Shown here: positions 1 through 11,547 of the stretch, one piece after another
How the letters are laid out: the number at the start of each line of letters is the position of its first letter
Numbering within the stretch: position 1 is the first letter of the stretch
Source of the DNA: Amorphophallus konjac
Lineage: Eukaryota > Streptophyta > Magnoliopsida > Alismatales > Araceae
NCBI GenBank assembly: GCA_022559845.1
Contig: CM040125.1
Span: 330,095,829-330,159,828, forward strand
Direction: 5' to 3'
DNA: 64,000 nucleotides
Position numbers and translations under genes: made by a program
The notes under the pieces: generated by a model
Seen by the model: only the letters and a program-made list of their open reading frames with translations
Databases searched by the model: none
Told to the model about the DNA's origin: nothing

Positions 1-2626
1 AGTGACTTATTCAACTGGGATATCTTCATTTACCATTACTTTCTGCAGATATTGCTTCAGGGCCAGCTGATGTGTGGTGGATCTTCTAATCAATTCTAGA
101 ATAGAGATTCGGGCCGGTGTTCGGTCCAAATGCTTCAATAGATCATACTCCGTACCTGGTACAGACTCTTGTTCATGTTCTCCTTGCTCTTGTACCAGCT
201 CTTGCTCTCGTTGGGGAAACACTTGGTGGAACATCCGTCCACTACAGAGCACCATTGTTTTCGGCGCCTTTGTCGTGCCTGGAGTAGATAAAGGGGTAGA
301 GGAGGTAGAGGGAACAGTGGAAGGCGTGTTGGATGCTGGTGCAGGGTTGGTAGGATGAGGGGTTCTTATAAGGGGCCTCGCCGGATGAGGGTCATCAGAA
401 GGTGGAGGTGGGGGCCGGGTGACAAGGAGGGGCCTCGGAAGCATGGTGATGGTAAATAGAGTAGGTTGTGGTGAAACAGGAGGGGAGACGGTTGCCGGCG
501 AGGGGCGGATAAGGAGGGGTCTATTTAGTGGGGGGTTTTGGGATGATGGAGCATTTATAGGTTGGCGTAAAAGAAGGGGCCGTATGAGGGGCCGTGGCGG
601 TTGGGAGGAGGGTGCGGGTTGAAGCCTTTTTAGCAATTGTGGTGGTTGTGGTTGACTTTGGTTAATGGCCCCTACAGAGGCGTGCTCTTCATGCCAGCCA
701 TGCCCTCTCTCCACTTCATGAATTGAGGTGACAAGGTTTACTTGTTGATTTTGAACCGGGTGCTCCGGTAGTGGATTATTAACAATCCCCATACTTGGCT
801 GGGGTGCAGGAGCCTACTGTTACTGTGGAGGAGGTACTGCTGGTTATTGAGGAGGCTGCTGAGCCTGTGATTGCTGAGGAGGCCTTCGTGCCTTTAAAGT
901 AGCGATGAATCTCCTCATCTCGTCCCAATCAATATCACCTTGATCATTCATATCATATATGTAATCCTTGAAGTGAAAATAACGGTCGATAGTGTGTCCC
1001 GGCTGTCGATGGAAGACGCAATACCGAGAGGTGTCTACATGTTGCGGCCACACCATCCTTTCTTTAGGCAAGTTGAGCAAGTTGGCGGCCATAAGGGCGT
1101 TCAAGATATCTGGTAAACTTTCTGGTAACGGAGGGTATTGGGCCCTTCTAGGCCCCAATGGTCTTCTTGGTTGCTGTGGTTGTTGTGGTGCATAATTGGC
1201 TGGCGGGGGCACTTGGTGGTATTGTGGGGGTTGATTTTGCGGTGGGAAGTGAGGTTGTTGTTACTCTTGAGGTGGAAGTGGCCGGAAGGTCAGAGGAAGA
1301 TTATTATTGGGCTGGTGGACTTGGTTTTGGAAGGCAGGCTGTTGTGATCTTTGGTTCGGAGGGTGGTAGAAAGGTGTGGAGTTGCCAAACGCGCTCACCT
1401 GCTCGTTAGTAACAGTGCCTTCGATAGTAGCGCCAGTATTGCCGACATTGACGTTTTTCCTTATCATCTTCGGTCTTGGTTTAAACATGCCCATAATGGG
1501 TGAATCTTTCATCTGTGTCTGTATGTATCTTGCTCTTTCATAAAGCTCTTCCATGGTGCTCAACTTATTCATGGCTAGAATATGACGGAATTGCGGAATG
1601 GAGTTTGATATAATCATCTTCACTTGCTCCGTTTCCGACAGTGTGTCTTTTAGTCTTTTGGCCATGGCTCTCCACCTATCAGCAAATAAAATGAAGTCCT
1701 CCTCAGGCTTCATCTTTTCGGTAACCAAATCGGTAGCAGATAATGAGGGACCCACATAGTCCTTGTACTTCTGCAGAAACTTTCGTTGAACCACTTCAAA
1801 ATCATCGACATCCGCCGGGTCCAGGGAGTAAAATAATTCTAGTGCCGGACCATGTAAAGACCGCCTAAAGAGATAAGCCAGAGAAGTCTTGTTATCCTGC
1901 CAGAATGCTGCCTCATATAAGAAGTCTTTCAAATGGATGTATGGATTACCAGTTCCATTGTACCGTCGGAAGTTTGGCATCTCAGATGGGGGTAAGTGAA
2001 AGACTGGCAGTGTGGGAAGAGTAACTTCAGGAGCGGCCTTGGGTGTAGTGACCTTCTTGAGCTGCTGCTCCATACTAGGAATCTTTTGGAGGAGTATAGT
2101 GTGATTATCAGGCTCGGCTGGGGCCGGACGAGAAGAGTATTGGTTCGGCATAGGCCTTCTCAAGAATTGAGGAACAGGAGGTTGTTGAGGCCTAGCAGCG
2201 GAGTGACTGGCCGGTTGGGCCGGCGTAGTCATAACAGGAGTTGGTGGGTGCGAGGGCACCTTGGTCGTTGGGAGAGTTAACAGAAGGGCCACCCACGTCC
2301 TGGGGAGGGTTGAAAGATGAAGGGACGGATTTTCTTTTTAAGGCGGCTTGGGCCGCCTGACGTTGGGAATCATCCAGTTGAGTGAGAGCTTTGAGAAAAT
2401 CATTGAAGTTGAAAGAAGGGGAGGTGTCCCCAGAAGTATTTTGGGTGGTAGGTTGAGCTTGAGAAGAAGGCTCAACCTCCGGAGAAGTGGTGTCCACCAT
2501 GTGGACCTGAGTGGGAGAGAGAACATAGTTTCCCGCGTAGTAGGCGGGATCCTGAGAGGGAACCTCATAAAATGGGTCGGATTGACCCTCCTCGTAACCA
2601 TCGTAGGTATACCCGTAGTTGGGCAT
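1..2626 (-). pseudogene. gag: Gag and spacer of Tat element A, broken
   Basis: A Gag-type polyprotein starts at 2626 (MPNYGYTYDGYEE). Residues encoded at about 1980-1500 form a retrotransposon-gag capsid domain with FRRYNGTGNPYIHLKDFLYE, LAYLFRRSLHGPALELFYSL and FLQKYKDYVG. It continues into a Pro/Gln-rich tail and then a spacer with repeated PLLIRP units. The spacer ends in a conserved LCSGRMFHQVFPQ block that is shared with element B near 5725. A frameshift lies near 2200-2290. In-frame stops follow at 1261 and 844, each consistent with a CAA-to-TAA change. The protein would coat genomic RNA in a cytoplasmic particle. This copy is dead. Confidence 0.82.
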
Positions 2627-3790
2627 GTTGATAATTTTACATGAACGGAGTTTCATGCTTAAGGAGAGAAAGATATATCTAATAAGCAAGTGTAAGCCCA
2701 ATCTAATCGCCCAATCAAACAAAACACACACTCAAGTTATGATGGACCCAAAATTTTAAGGTTTTTCTTTGAAGATTAGGTGAGTTTTAAAGTATAATGA
2801 ATTCTCTCCTTTGAAAATGGGTCCTAGTTGGGAGTTTGGGTATAATCTCCGGGTTTAACTAGGTTCTTTCTCTCTCTTCACCAACGTATGGGTCAACTAT
2901 ACTCCGGGTGCTTCAATGGCACAACCTACCCGGTGTTCGTGAGGGAATCCACGGGTGTGGGGACTTACGGAGGCTTGGTTTAGGAATTTCCGGTCCAATG
3001 AGACGGAATGCTCAAAGGATGGTCTTTCCTTCACCAAGAGGGGGTAAGATCCTATGTGTGTAGAGAGAGGAGGTCTCTCAACCAAATGCCCTAAGATGCA
3101 GTCTAATGCAGGCAAATCAAGCAGACGATGATCAGATAAACAGTAATAGTAATCAACAGGTGAATGAAGAGCAATAACCGTGGTTCTGTGGGCACAGAAC
3201 AAAATGACGACCTCACTGAGGTCGATATATCAACAAGCAGCGACTGAATCTCAGTCGTTAATCATTGTGAACAGTGTAAACAGAAAACAGCCGAGTTGAA
3301 ATAGCACCTTAGGGTGAGGCATCAAATGAGGATGTGATGCCTCTGTAAAGGGGCGTCAAAATGCAATAATCAGTAATTAGGAATGATGGAATAAATCAGT
3401 AGCAATATCGGGATTGACGCCGTGGTGTGAGGTGTTGATTGAGAAAATGACGCCTCTGTGAGGGGCGTGGATTATGAAAATAATCAAAATGTAGAAAATA
3501 AATGAAAACAGCGCCTGTATGCACAGTCGCTGTATGTAGAAATGACGGCGGAATGGAGGGCGCTATTCAGTTCCAGAGAACCGAAGCCCTGATAACTAAC
3601 AGAAATCAATTTTCCTTTCTAAGAAAAATACTATGGATACTTCAAAAATTGGCTAATCCAGTGGGGGGTGTGCACGTGATGCACAAGGGGAGTGTGCTAC
3701 GTGGAGCACGAAGGAGGGGCACGCGAGGGCGCCAAAGGGAGGGGCACGCGAGGGTGCCGAAGGGAGGGGTAATCAAACTAAAAACGAAAA
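2627..3790 (-). other. Leader of element A, no gene
   Basis: This is the untranslated leader between primer site and gag. No open frame resembles a known protein. It contains several short palindromes of the ACGNCC...GGNCGT type at about 3206-3225, 3239-3259, 3340-3358, 3451-3470 and 3511-3531. It also contains a GC-rich block with GGGGCACGCGAGGG repeated at about 3715-3760. Confidence 0.6.
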
Positions 3791-3810
3791 GGGTCCCACC
3801 GTGATCGCCA
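3791..3810 (-). other. Primer-binding site of element A
   Basis: Three bases inside the LTR end, the minus strand reads TGGCGATCACGGTGGGACCC. It starts with TGG, the complement of a tRNA CCA end, and sits where a primer site should be. It is not the initiator-methionine type used by the other elements here. Tat/Ogre-type elements often use a different tRNA; I cannot name it from the sequence alone. Confidence 0.7.
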
Positions 3811-3813
3811 ATT

Positions 3814-5207
3814 TGTGAACGTGTCACATAGACATGTTAAAGAGAGGGAAAATATTTAAAATGGAAATAGGTGAAAAATGTGCTAAAATATGAGGGACAT
3901 GAAGGAAAAGAGGATGAGCATGAGATGCTCTATGGAGGGTGATCGCCAGAGGGGTTACCTCGAAAATACAAAGATGATCGCATGTACCTTGTATGAAGCG
4001 GGTGAGATTGCAAGTTCTTCCTTCCTCCTTCTACCGACCGGCCGATGAAGGGGGTTTATAGCTTGATTACCCTTGCAAGAAAAACACACAAAAATAAACA
4101 AAGATGTAGATTAGCCAAGGATGTGTAGTATCAATGCTCTAAAAGTATGGAATCAAGCAAATCAAGCATGAACACACCTTGTGTGTTTTAGTTTGAAACC
4201 CCTTAAGAAGGAGTAACAAAGGTATGGAATATGAATGCAATGCAAAGTTGAGATCAATATATGTAATATGGCGATAACTCTAGCAGAGAGTTAGAAGGAG
4301 TGCACGATGATGTTGATACGATGATCACACAAAACAAACTAAAAAGGGGGAGGGACTGTCCTTGCTGCTATGTGTATAGCAGTAAAAGAGAAGCAAGAGC
4401 CGTAGCAGCTGCAGCAACAGGATGAAGAATTCGTAGATGAAGATGCTGCCTGTGGGAAGGAGAACGCTTGTGGAGGAAGATCACGCCGGGAGGAAGAGTT
4501 TGAGAGAAATACCTACAAAAAGAACAAACACTCTCCTTTCTCTGTTGGCTCACTCGTTCTCGTTGTTGTTCTCTTCGTTCTCTCTCTCGCGCGTGAGGGA
4601 TTCAAGGGGGTATTTATAAGCCCAAAATCCTTGCATCAATAGGATTAAAACAAGACAATCAATCCTCCAACAAAGACCCCTCTTCCCAATCGAACACTAG
4701 GTGTAAAATGGGGAAAGGATCATTACTAGAAGGTAGCAGACGGAGAGGAATCGGAAGTGAAAATGACGACCTAACAAGGGGCGTTACTTGAAATGACGAC
4801 ATTCACACAGTCGTTAATTCCTAGATTTATTTATAGCAATAAAGGACTTTCTAATTTAAAATTGACAAATGACGCATGTTTGACTGGGCATTAAATAATT
4901 AACGCCCCCCAGGCGGGCGTCAATTCTTTGAATTTTATTTTCTTTAGGATTCGTAAAATCCAGGAAACAACGCTTGTTTGAACAGTCGTTTATTTGTGAA
5001 ATCACGACCCCAATCAGGTCGTCAGTTAAATGACGCCCTTCCTCCAGGCGTTAATTACAATTGTTATGGAAAATTAGAATTTGCCATGGAAAAACTACCA
5101 AATGATTAGAAAAAACTTCATATTAAGCCAATATTGAAGTCCACTTTAGGGCATCACATGGTGATATGAGATTTACTCAACATAGCATCGATTTTGGCGT
5201 GTCTACA
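3814..5207 (-). repeat. 5' LTR of Tat element A (about 1394 bp)
   Basis: Read on the minus strand it begins TGTAGACACGCC at 5207 and ends GTGACACGTTCACA at 3814. Both ends and much of the interior align by eye with the plus-strand LTR at 58712-60174. Shared blocks include the start, the stretch around GTGTGTTCATGC, and CATCGGCC near the end. It contains a TATA-type promoter and seven short imperfect palindromes between 4766 and 5062. Confidence 0.88.
4611..4619 (-). promoter_or_regulatory. TATA box in LTR of element A
   Basis: The minus strand reads CTTATAAATACCCCC, a canonical plant TATA box, inside the LTR about 590 bp from its start. The equivalent box in the other Tat LTR (59314-59322) lies in a similar context. 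It probably sets the U3/R boundary. Confidence 0.6.
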
Positions 5208-6884
5208 GGCATTTAATCAAACTTCAAACCAACCACCATGTTTGCTAAGAACAACCCACCAACCAAAACTTTTCCCTCAACCTTCCCGTCCTCTCTTGCA
5301 CACTGCCAACCAAGTTCCCACCACCATCACCAACCCCTTGCCAGCCAGGCCTCTCCTTATTCGCCTTCCGCCTTCTCCCGCACCACAACACACCCCTCCC
5401 ACTCCTACAAACCCCTTGCCATCTAAGCCACTCCTCATTCACCCTGCACCGGCACCCATTCCTTCTCCCGCTACCATTAACCCTTTGCTGGCTAGGCCCC
5501 TTTTACTTAAACCTCCACCTAGGCCCCTCCTCATTCGGCCTACACTTCCTCCAACCATTCAGGCCCCGCCTACTCCTTATAATCCTCAACCGACAAGACC
5601 CCTCATAAGGGTTCCCTCCTTGGTCACTCCACCTCCAATACCTGTTAACCCCGATATCCCTTCCACATCTACCAGTCGTCTGCCTACTCAAAACCCGACA
5701 GAGGCACAAAATTCACAAACCATGGTGCTCCGTAGTGGATGGATATTCCACCGTGTATTTCCACAACGGGAGCAAGAGCCCACACTGGGCAAGAGGAGCA
5801 AGAGCAAGAGAAAGAATCCATATTGGGCACTCAATAACAGTTAAAGCATCTGGACAAGACCCCGGCTAGGATTTCTATAGTGGAACTGATTAAAAGATCC
5901 ACCACTCACCAAATGGCTTTAGAAGAATATCTACAAAAGGTGATGGTCAATGAAGACATTCCCCCTGGACAGATCACTTCAGTTTTAACTCCGACAGGTG
6001 ACCAGCCGGCTATTGTCTTTCATGAACATGAACTAGCTCCGATGCCGGCCAGGAAGTATGCCTTGTGCATCACTGTTGATATTAATAAAGTGGCCGTTAA
6101 ACAATGTTTAGTGGATACTGGAGCTTCTATCAATGTGCTACCCCCCAGTACTTTAAAACTGTGTGGCATTCCGGACAGTGAGATACGGCCGTCTACCATT
6201 ACAGTCACTGCATATGATAATACAAAGAAGCCGCCTATGGGCATGATCACTTTGAAGGTTAGGCAGGGTCCCATGTTGGTTGCAGTAGATTTCCATATTC
6301 TAGACATGGATCCAACCTTTAATGGTATTCTGGGCCGTCCATATATCCAAGTGATTGATGTTGTACCCTCCACAAATCACCAATGCATAAAGTTTCCACA
6401 TAAAGGGCGCATCATCAAGGTCACTAGCATGCCCATTTTGCCATCATTTGATATACACTCTGCCACATCAGTGCTCTCCATATGGCCGGCCAACGGGCCT
6501 TTGTTATCTGTGTTGGATCTTGCCGACCCGCAGCATGACTTGTTAAGACCACAAGCAACACCTTTTGCTTCAGCACCAACACCCCTACCTTCCAAGGGGA
6601 AGAAAAAGAAGAATATAATGAATACACCGGGGTGGAACATTATGATGAGAATGGGGTACAGAACCGGCAAGGGCTCTGGCGCTAGTCTCCAAGGCAGAAT
6701 AAAGGCCATTAAAAATCAAAAGCTCATTCCCCGAGGTAGCCTGGGGTATAAAGGGTCGGGCAAGCAGAAATTGGATGAAAATGAAGAAGAGCCATGGGCT
6801 ACTATGACCTCTACTCTTAAGACAGATAGACATCCGCTCACATGGTCTTTATACACAAATTTGGTAAAGGGGTCCACTCAATAG
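5208..6884 (+). pseudogene. Gag tail, aspartic protease and G-patch of element B
   Basis: It opens in a proline-rich spacer with repeated NPLPARPLLIR-type units, followed by LRSGWIFHRVFPQ. After a frameshift between about 5815 and 5880, a 334-residue frame encodes a retropepsin-like protease. Its catalytic motif LVDTGASINVLP is at about 6108-6143 and the later FNGILGRPYI block at about 6318-6350. The frame ends in a G-patch. The protease would process the polyprotein. The DTG triad is intact, but the frameshift, a stop after 6884 and the missing N-terminal half make the locus non-functional. Confidence 0.82.
6628..6765 (+). other. G-patch-like domain downstream of protease
   Basis: The frame reads GWNIMMRMGYRTGKGSG, then LQGR, then SLGYKG. 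This matches the glycine-rich G-patch layout (GxxxMxxMGYxxGxGLGxxxQG). G-patches bind RNA or DEAH helicases. The same protease plus G-patch order is known in betaretroviruses and has been noted in plant Tat-type elements. Expected Leu is Ser in the GKGSG part. Confidence 0.72.
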
Positions 6885-7636
6885 GCTGACGAGCAGACTA
6901 CTATGGTTACTTAATTTCTGGATCATCAAGATGTTCATGCACGTCAATTTGCTCGCCACTTAGCACCATTGATCACCTATAGAGCCTTGGAGTCATTAAG
7001 GCCGTTCAAAAGAAGAAAGATGGATGACGCATAATGTGAGTGATATAGATGGTTCGATATGAATGATATTACTATTGCTCTGAGCCGACTGTTTATGCCA
7101 ACTGATCCAGAATGGCCACCACTGATTCATGAATTGATAGAAAAGCCAACAATAATCACTGACAAGAGGCAACTGCTCAATAATTTCAATGATATAGGAG
7201 AGCCAGACGTGCCATTTGAATAAGGCTTCACCATAGACAGGCTGTGCGCTGGCCTCTTTTCCCTTAATTTTGTCCATCCATCACTTATTGCTTTCATGAG
7301 TTCCAGATTATTTCCAGTCAGCATTCCTAGACCACCCGTGGTCTTGATTTCTTTATCTCCAGCTTTATCCCAAACTCCCTCAATTTCTCCTTTGCTCCTT
7401 GAGCAATTCTCTCAGCTTTCCATCACGCCCTCGCTAGGGCAATCTCTTATTCAACCCTTTTCCAAACCCTCGATTTCAACTTCATCTTCTAATCCTTCCT
7501 CCCATTGCTTCATTATTGAAAACGAAAAACAAATGCCAAAATTCAAACTTTTCAATCTTCCATCTCTGTTGAGGAGACCTCCTATCTTGTTTATGAGTGT
7601 GCCCCGACCCAAGGGCCGCTCATTCAAGGTCCATTA
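6885..7636 (+). pseudogene. Degenerate protease-RT linker of element B
   Basis: The coding signal continues but is broken by several stops and frame changes. Short readable pieces include LITYRALESLRPFKRRK near 6970-7020 and an acidic stretch after 7045. A 113-residue open stretch (7296-7637) is Ser/Pro-rich and ends just before the RT frame. No domain is recognisable. It corresponds to the variable linker of Tat polyproteins. Confidence 0.5.
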
Positions 7637-9592
7637 GTGGACCTCTTTTACTCCTTTGATGAGGAGTCTTCTTCTGTACCTTCTCCTGTATCTACTACTT
7701 CTTCTTCCTCTTCTTTAGATTCTAGTAATCATGCTAGTTGTTCTTGTTCTTCTAGCAATAAGAGTCTTGGGGTAGTTACCACTAAGAAAGCCAAGGGTAA
7801 GCAGATTCTCTATAGGTTCTTGTTAGATTTAGCTAGGAGGTGTCGAGCATGTTTAGCCATTCCCCAGTTTCTGGAAGATCCGATCCTCTTGCCTGAATTA
7901 GAATGTGAGGAAGCTTTTGCTTTAGACAAAGGGTTCAAAATTTATAAGATCATGAACGACGAAGACCCTGTCGAAGAGGGGGACGAAGAGTATGGAGAAT
8001 ATGAGTACGAGGCTGACGCTTTTACCAGTGGCATGAGGAGATTCGACGAACCGTCAGCCTCAGTAGAAGAGCCTACCAAAGAAATCAACTTGGGTATTGA
8101 GGAAAACCCTAGGATTGTCCTCATAAGCAAGAGTTTGCCTCCATCTGAAGAAGAGGCACTTATTCAGGTTCTCCAAGAATTCAAGGACACGTTTGCATGG
8201 AGTTATGAAGATATGTCGGGTTTGGACCCCACGCTTGTTGAACATCGCCTAACACTTAAGCCAGGGTCCATCCCGGTTAAACAACGGTTAAGACGTTTCC
8301 ACCCTCATATGACATTAAAAATGAAAGAAGAGGTCGATAAGCTCCATAAGGCCAGATTCATTAGAGTCATCCTTTACCCCAATTGGGTGGCTAACATTGT
8401 CCTGGTTATGAGGAAGGATGGAAGGGTCAGAATTTGCATAGACTTTCGGGACCTTAACCGTGCATGTCCTAAGGATGATTTTCCCCTCCCTCACATTGAT
8501 GTTTTAATTGACAATACGGTGGGGTTCGAGACCCTCTCTTTTATGGATGGCTTGTCAGGTTACAATCAGATTTGCTTGGCTGAAGAAGATCAGGATAAAA
8601 CTTCGTTCACTATGCCTTGGGGCACTTATTGCTATGTGGTCATGCCGTTCGGACTCAAGAATACCGGAGCCACCTACCAAAGGGCCATGATGGCTATTTT
8701 TCATGATATGATCCATGTTTATATAGAGGTGTATGTTGATGACCTGGTAGTGAAATCAAGGATGAGGATTGAGCATCCAGGGGTTCTAGCCAAGGTTCTA
8801 CAAAGAGCACGTGAATATCAATTAAAAATGAACACTAAGAAGTGCATGTTTGATGTATCATCTGGTATGTTGCTTGGGTTCATTGTTAGTAAGAGGGGTA
8901 TTAAGATTGATCCCAACAAGGTGAGGGCAATAAGAAATATGCCTCCTCCCAAGAATTTGAAAGAAGTTTGAGGATTGATCGGGAGGTTGCAATTTATACG
9001 TCGATTTGTCTCCCAGCACTCACAAAGATGTAGGCCGTTCTACGAGCTTACTAAGTCGGGAGTTAAATTTAATTGGGATGACAAGTGTCAGACAACTTTT
9101 GACGGATTGAAAGATTATCTATCCAATCCTTCTGTCCTTAGGCCGCCGGTTCCAGGCAAATCACTTGTTCTTTATATCTCTGTCTTGGATGACTCAGTAG
9201 GTGCTGTCCTTGCTCAAGTTGATGAAGAAGGAAAGGAGAGGGCAGCCTACTACTTGTCTAAGCTTCTCAACCCCTGTGAGCAGAGGTACACGACTATAGA
9301 GAAGACCTGTGCAGCTTTAGTATGGGTAGTTCAGATGTTGAAGCATTACTTCTTAGCTCATGAGGTTCATCTCATTGCTCGCATTAATCCCATCAAATTT
9401 CTTTTGGAAAAATCTATTCTTACCGACCGATTAGCATGATGGCAAAGCTTCCTCTCTCAGTTCGACATTACTTACATCCAGCAAAAAGTAATTAAAGGTT
9501 ATGCCATAGTAGAACATATTGCTCATCACCCTCTCTCTAGATTTGACCCTGCTCGCTCAGAGTTTCCAGATGAGGAACTAATATCCGTCAAT
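7637..9592 (+). pseudogene. pol: Reverse transcriptase and RNase H of element B
   Basis: After an acidic N-terminal part, the RT domain runs from about 8220 to 8960. It has the priming block VEHRLTLKPGS, the fingers motif FRDLNRACPKDDFPLP, the palm motif YVDD at 8732-8743, and the FGLKNTGATYQRAM block. The RNase H domain follows in the same frame (8975-9590, with LYISVLDDSVGAVLAQ, YYLSKLL and YTTIEKTCAALVW). In-frame stops are at 8969-8971 (TGA) and 9437-9439 (TGA). Both replace an arginine expected by the family and fit CGA-to-TGA change. The active-site aspartates of RT are intact. Confidence 0.9.
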
Positions 9593-9601
9593 CAGCCCGA
9601 T

Positions 9602-10180
9602 TTGATGTGGACGTTAAATTTTGATGGAGCTCTGAATTTTCAAGGTAAGGGGATCGGCATTGGTCTCCTATCATCTAAAGGTATCACCATTCCACTTGCC
9701 TCTCAGCTTGCATTCACAGTTACAAATAATATAGCTGAGTATGAGACTCTTCTAGCTGGACTTGAGGCCGCTCATCAATTTGGTGTTACCCAATTACGGA
9801 TTGTAGGTGATAGTCAGCTTATTCTTCGCCAAGTGCTCACCAAATGCCGCACACTCGATCCCAAACTCAAACCCTATCAGGAACTTGCTTCTGCTTATGC
9901 CAAGCTCTTTACCAAGCTGATCTTTATCCATGTTCCTCAAAACCAGAATATCTTAGCTGACGCTCTTGCTTCACTTGCCTCCTCCTTGATTTTCCTCCCC
10001 GAGAGGGATTTCCATTCGCTTATCATTCAGAAGCATCTTACTCCTGCTATCAAATATCCTGCATTCCTTAGTGTAAAGGAGGAGGTGCTTAAGAAGGTTA
10101 AGGAAGGAGGAATCATTGAGAATAAAGAAATCATGCTGCTCGATCTAGAGGAAGAAGTTGCTGACGAGGAAAAACCATAG
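9602..10180 (+). pseudogene. Second, archaeal-type RNase H of element B
   Basis: Directly downstream and in frame with the first RNase H is another RNase H fold. Its motifs are LNFDGALNFQGKGIGIGLL, NNIAEYETLLAGLEAA, IVGDSQLILRQV, and NILADALASLAS near the end. Catalytic Asp, Glu, Asp and Asp are all visible. Two consecutive RNase H domains are a hallmark of the Tat lineage, and the second is closer to archaeal or plant-type RNase H1. It ends in a stop (10178-10180) where the family continues towards integrase, a TGG-to-TAG type change. Confidence 0.88.
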
Positions 10181-10638
10181 TACTACGAGATTGCCAGATA
10201 TTGTCAAGATCAATCTTATCCTGAAGAGGCCACGGCAGAAGAGAAGAAGGCCATTAGAAGAGTCGCCCAAAGATACACTCTAGTTGGAGGTGTGCTTTGT
10301 AGAAGAGGTCTCACTAGTGTTTTGCTTAGGTGCCTTGACGATGATGAATCTTGGAAGGTCGTGGAAGAGGAACATTCAGAAGTCTATGGGGTTCATGTCA
10401 ACAGCCAGATGTTAGTTAAGAAGATCCTTAGGCTAGGCTTCTATTGGCCCACTCTAGAAAAGGATTGTTCTATCTATGTTCAAAGGTGTGTTAAGTGCTA
10501 ACTGCATGGCGATAAAATTCATTCTCCTGCTTCTTCACTCCATCCTATGTCTTCCCCATGGCCTTTTTCCATGTGGACTTTCGATATTATCGGACCTCTT
10601 GGTGATTCAAACCTCCTCATAAAACCAAAATCATTTAT
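10181..10638 (+). pseudogene. Integrase, N-terminal half of element B
   Basis: The frame contains the HHCC zinc-binding domain: H and H in EEHSEVYGVHVNSQ, then a YWPTLEKDC segment and CVKC. It then enters the catalytic core at the FDIIGPL block, whose first Asp is part of the DDE triad. A stop lies at 10499-10501 immediately after the zinc domain (CAA-to-TAA type). Translation is cut at 10638 by the left TSD copy of chromovirus 1. The rest of the core continues at 21325. Confidence 0.86.
10634..10638. other. Target-site duplication TTTAT, left copy
   Basis: TTTAT directly precedes the TGTAGCAACCC start of the 5' LTR of chromovirus 1. The same five bases follow its 3' LTR at 21320-21324. Confidence 0.93.
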
Positions 10639-10749
10639 TGTAGCAACCCTAATAAATGAATAATTGAAATGAATTAAAACATATATATTACAGAAGTAAT
10701 ATATAAAAGGAATAGGGTTAATTGGAAGAAATAAAACAAATTAAAAATA

Positions 10750-10986
10750 ACGCCTCTTATTAAGGCGTTAATTTATAAAGAAACGCCTCTATCCATGGCG
10801 TGAATAAAGAAAGGACGCCCACACCTGCGGTCGTCAGTTCTCACGCGACCAAATGGGTAAGTAAAATAAACGCCCCTATCTTGGGCATGTTTTAAAAGAT
10901 GAAACGCCCTTTGTCAAGGCGCTTTTTAAGAAACGCCCTTATACAAGGCGTCAATTAAAGAATACACGCCCTTACCAAAGTCGTTA
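10750..10986. repeat. Phased palindrome array 1 in chromovirus 1 LTR
   Basis: Imperfect palindromes of about 20 bp start near 10750, 10783, 10815, 10843 (weak), 10870, 10903, 10933 and 10966. That is one every 27-33 bp, separated by A/T-rich linkers such as TAATTTATAAAGAA. Typical arms are ACGCC...GGCGT with variable loops, for example ACGCCTCTATCCATGGCGT. The same array recurs in the 3' LTR at 18393-18631. Confidence 0.8.
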
Positions 10987-11127
10987 ATTCCATTCGGAAC
11001 CGTTCGAACCCAGAACTTATCCAGGGTAAGTGATAACTATGAGAAAGAGTTCGAATGTGGTAATAACTCAATCTTGGAAATATTACTTCCAATCAAACAC
11101 TAACTATTGTTAGGATTCCTAAAATCC

Positions 11128-11136
11128 TATAAAATC
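11128..11136 (+). promoter_or_regulatory. TATA-like box in 5' LTR of chromovirus 1
   Basis: CCTATAAAATCTCTCG lies about 490 bp into the LTR. The equivalent copy in the 3' LTR is at 18771-18779. It is the best TATA candidate for the genomic-RNA promoter. Confidence 0.5.
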
Positions 11137-11547
11137 TCTCGTTCGACAAACCCTAAACCTATTTGATCCAAGCCTCTGCGACGGTAAGTGAAGAACAGAA
11201 CTGTTCTTCTTTCCTTTCTTCTGTTTCGAGTATATGAATCTTCTTACAGGTTAGGAAAAAAAAAAAAACACCTACGTACGTGAAGAACAAAGGTGATGTT
11301 CTTCTTTCTTTTACCTTCGGTCAGGAAGTATGAAGAAATACTAATATTTCTTCTTCTGTTCTCGTAGGAATTACAGGACCGAAGAACTAGAGCTCCTCTT
11401 CTCACAGTTCAAATCATCAAATTATCATAAGGTAGGTTTTCTCAAGTTACTGTAGCCCAAATAATTTAAGACAAGACTTATATACGTATTGACATGACAT
11501 GCATACGGTTTAATATGGTTTTATTATGTTTCTGCAATATTTTGAAA

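Larger units (their letters stand above)
1..5207 (-). mobile_element. Tat-lineage Ty3/gypsy element A, left part outside window
   Basis: On the minus strand the order is LTR (3814-5207), a tRNA-primer site directly inside it, a leader of about 1.1 kb without a gene, then gag running into a proline-rich spacer at the window edge. The Gag matches the plant Tat group. Pol and the 3' LTR lie outside the window. The LTR edge at 5207 abuts, without any spacer, the interior of a related element in the opposite orientation that starts mid-gag. The simplest reading is that A inserted into B. The target-site duplication cannot be checked because the other end of A is not visible; the adjacent five bases are GGCAT. 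Confidence 0.85.

Noticed and set aside
10750..10986. CRISPR-like regular repeat-spacer pattern
   Set aside because: Spacing near 33 bp and palindromic repeats recall CRISPR, but units are too divergent, intervals are short and A/T-rich, and the array sits in a plant retroelement LTR with no cas genes.
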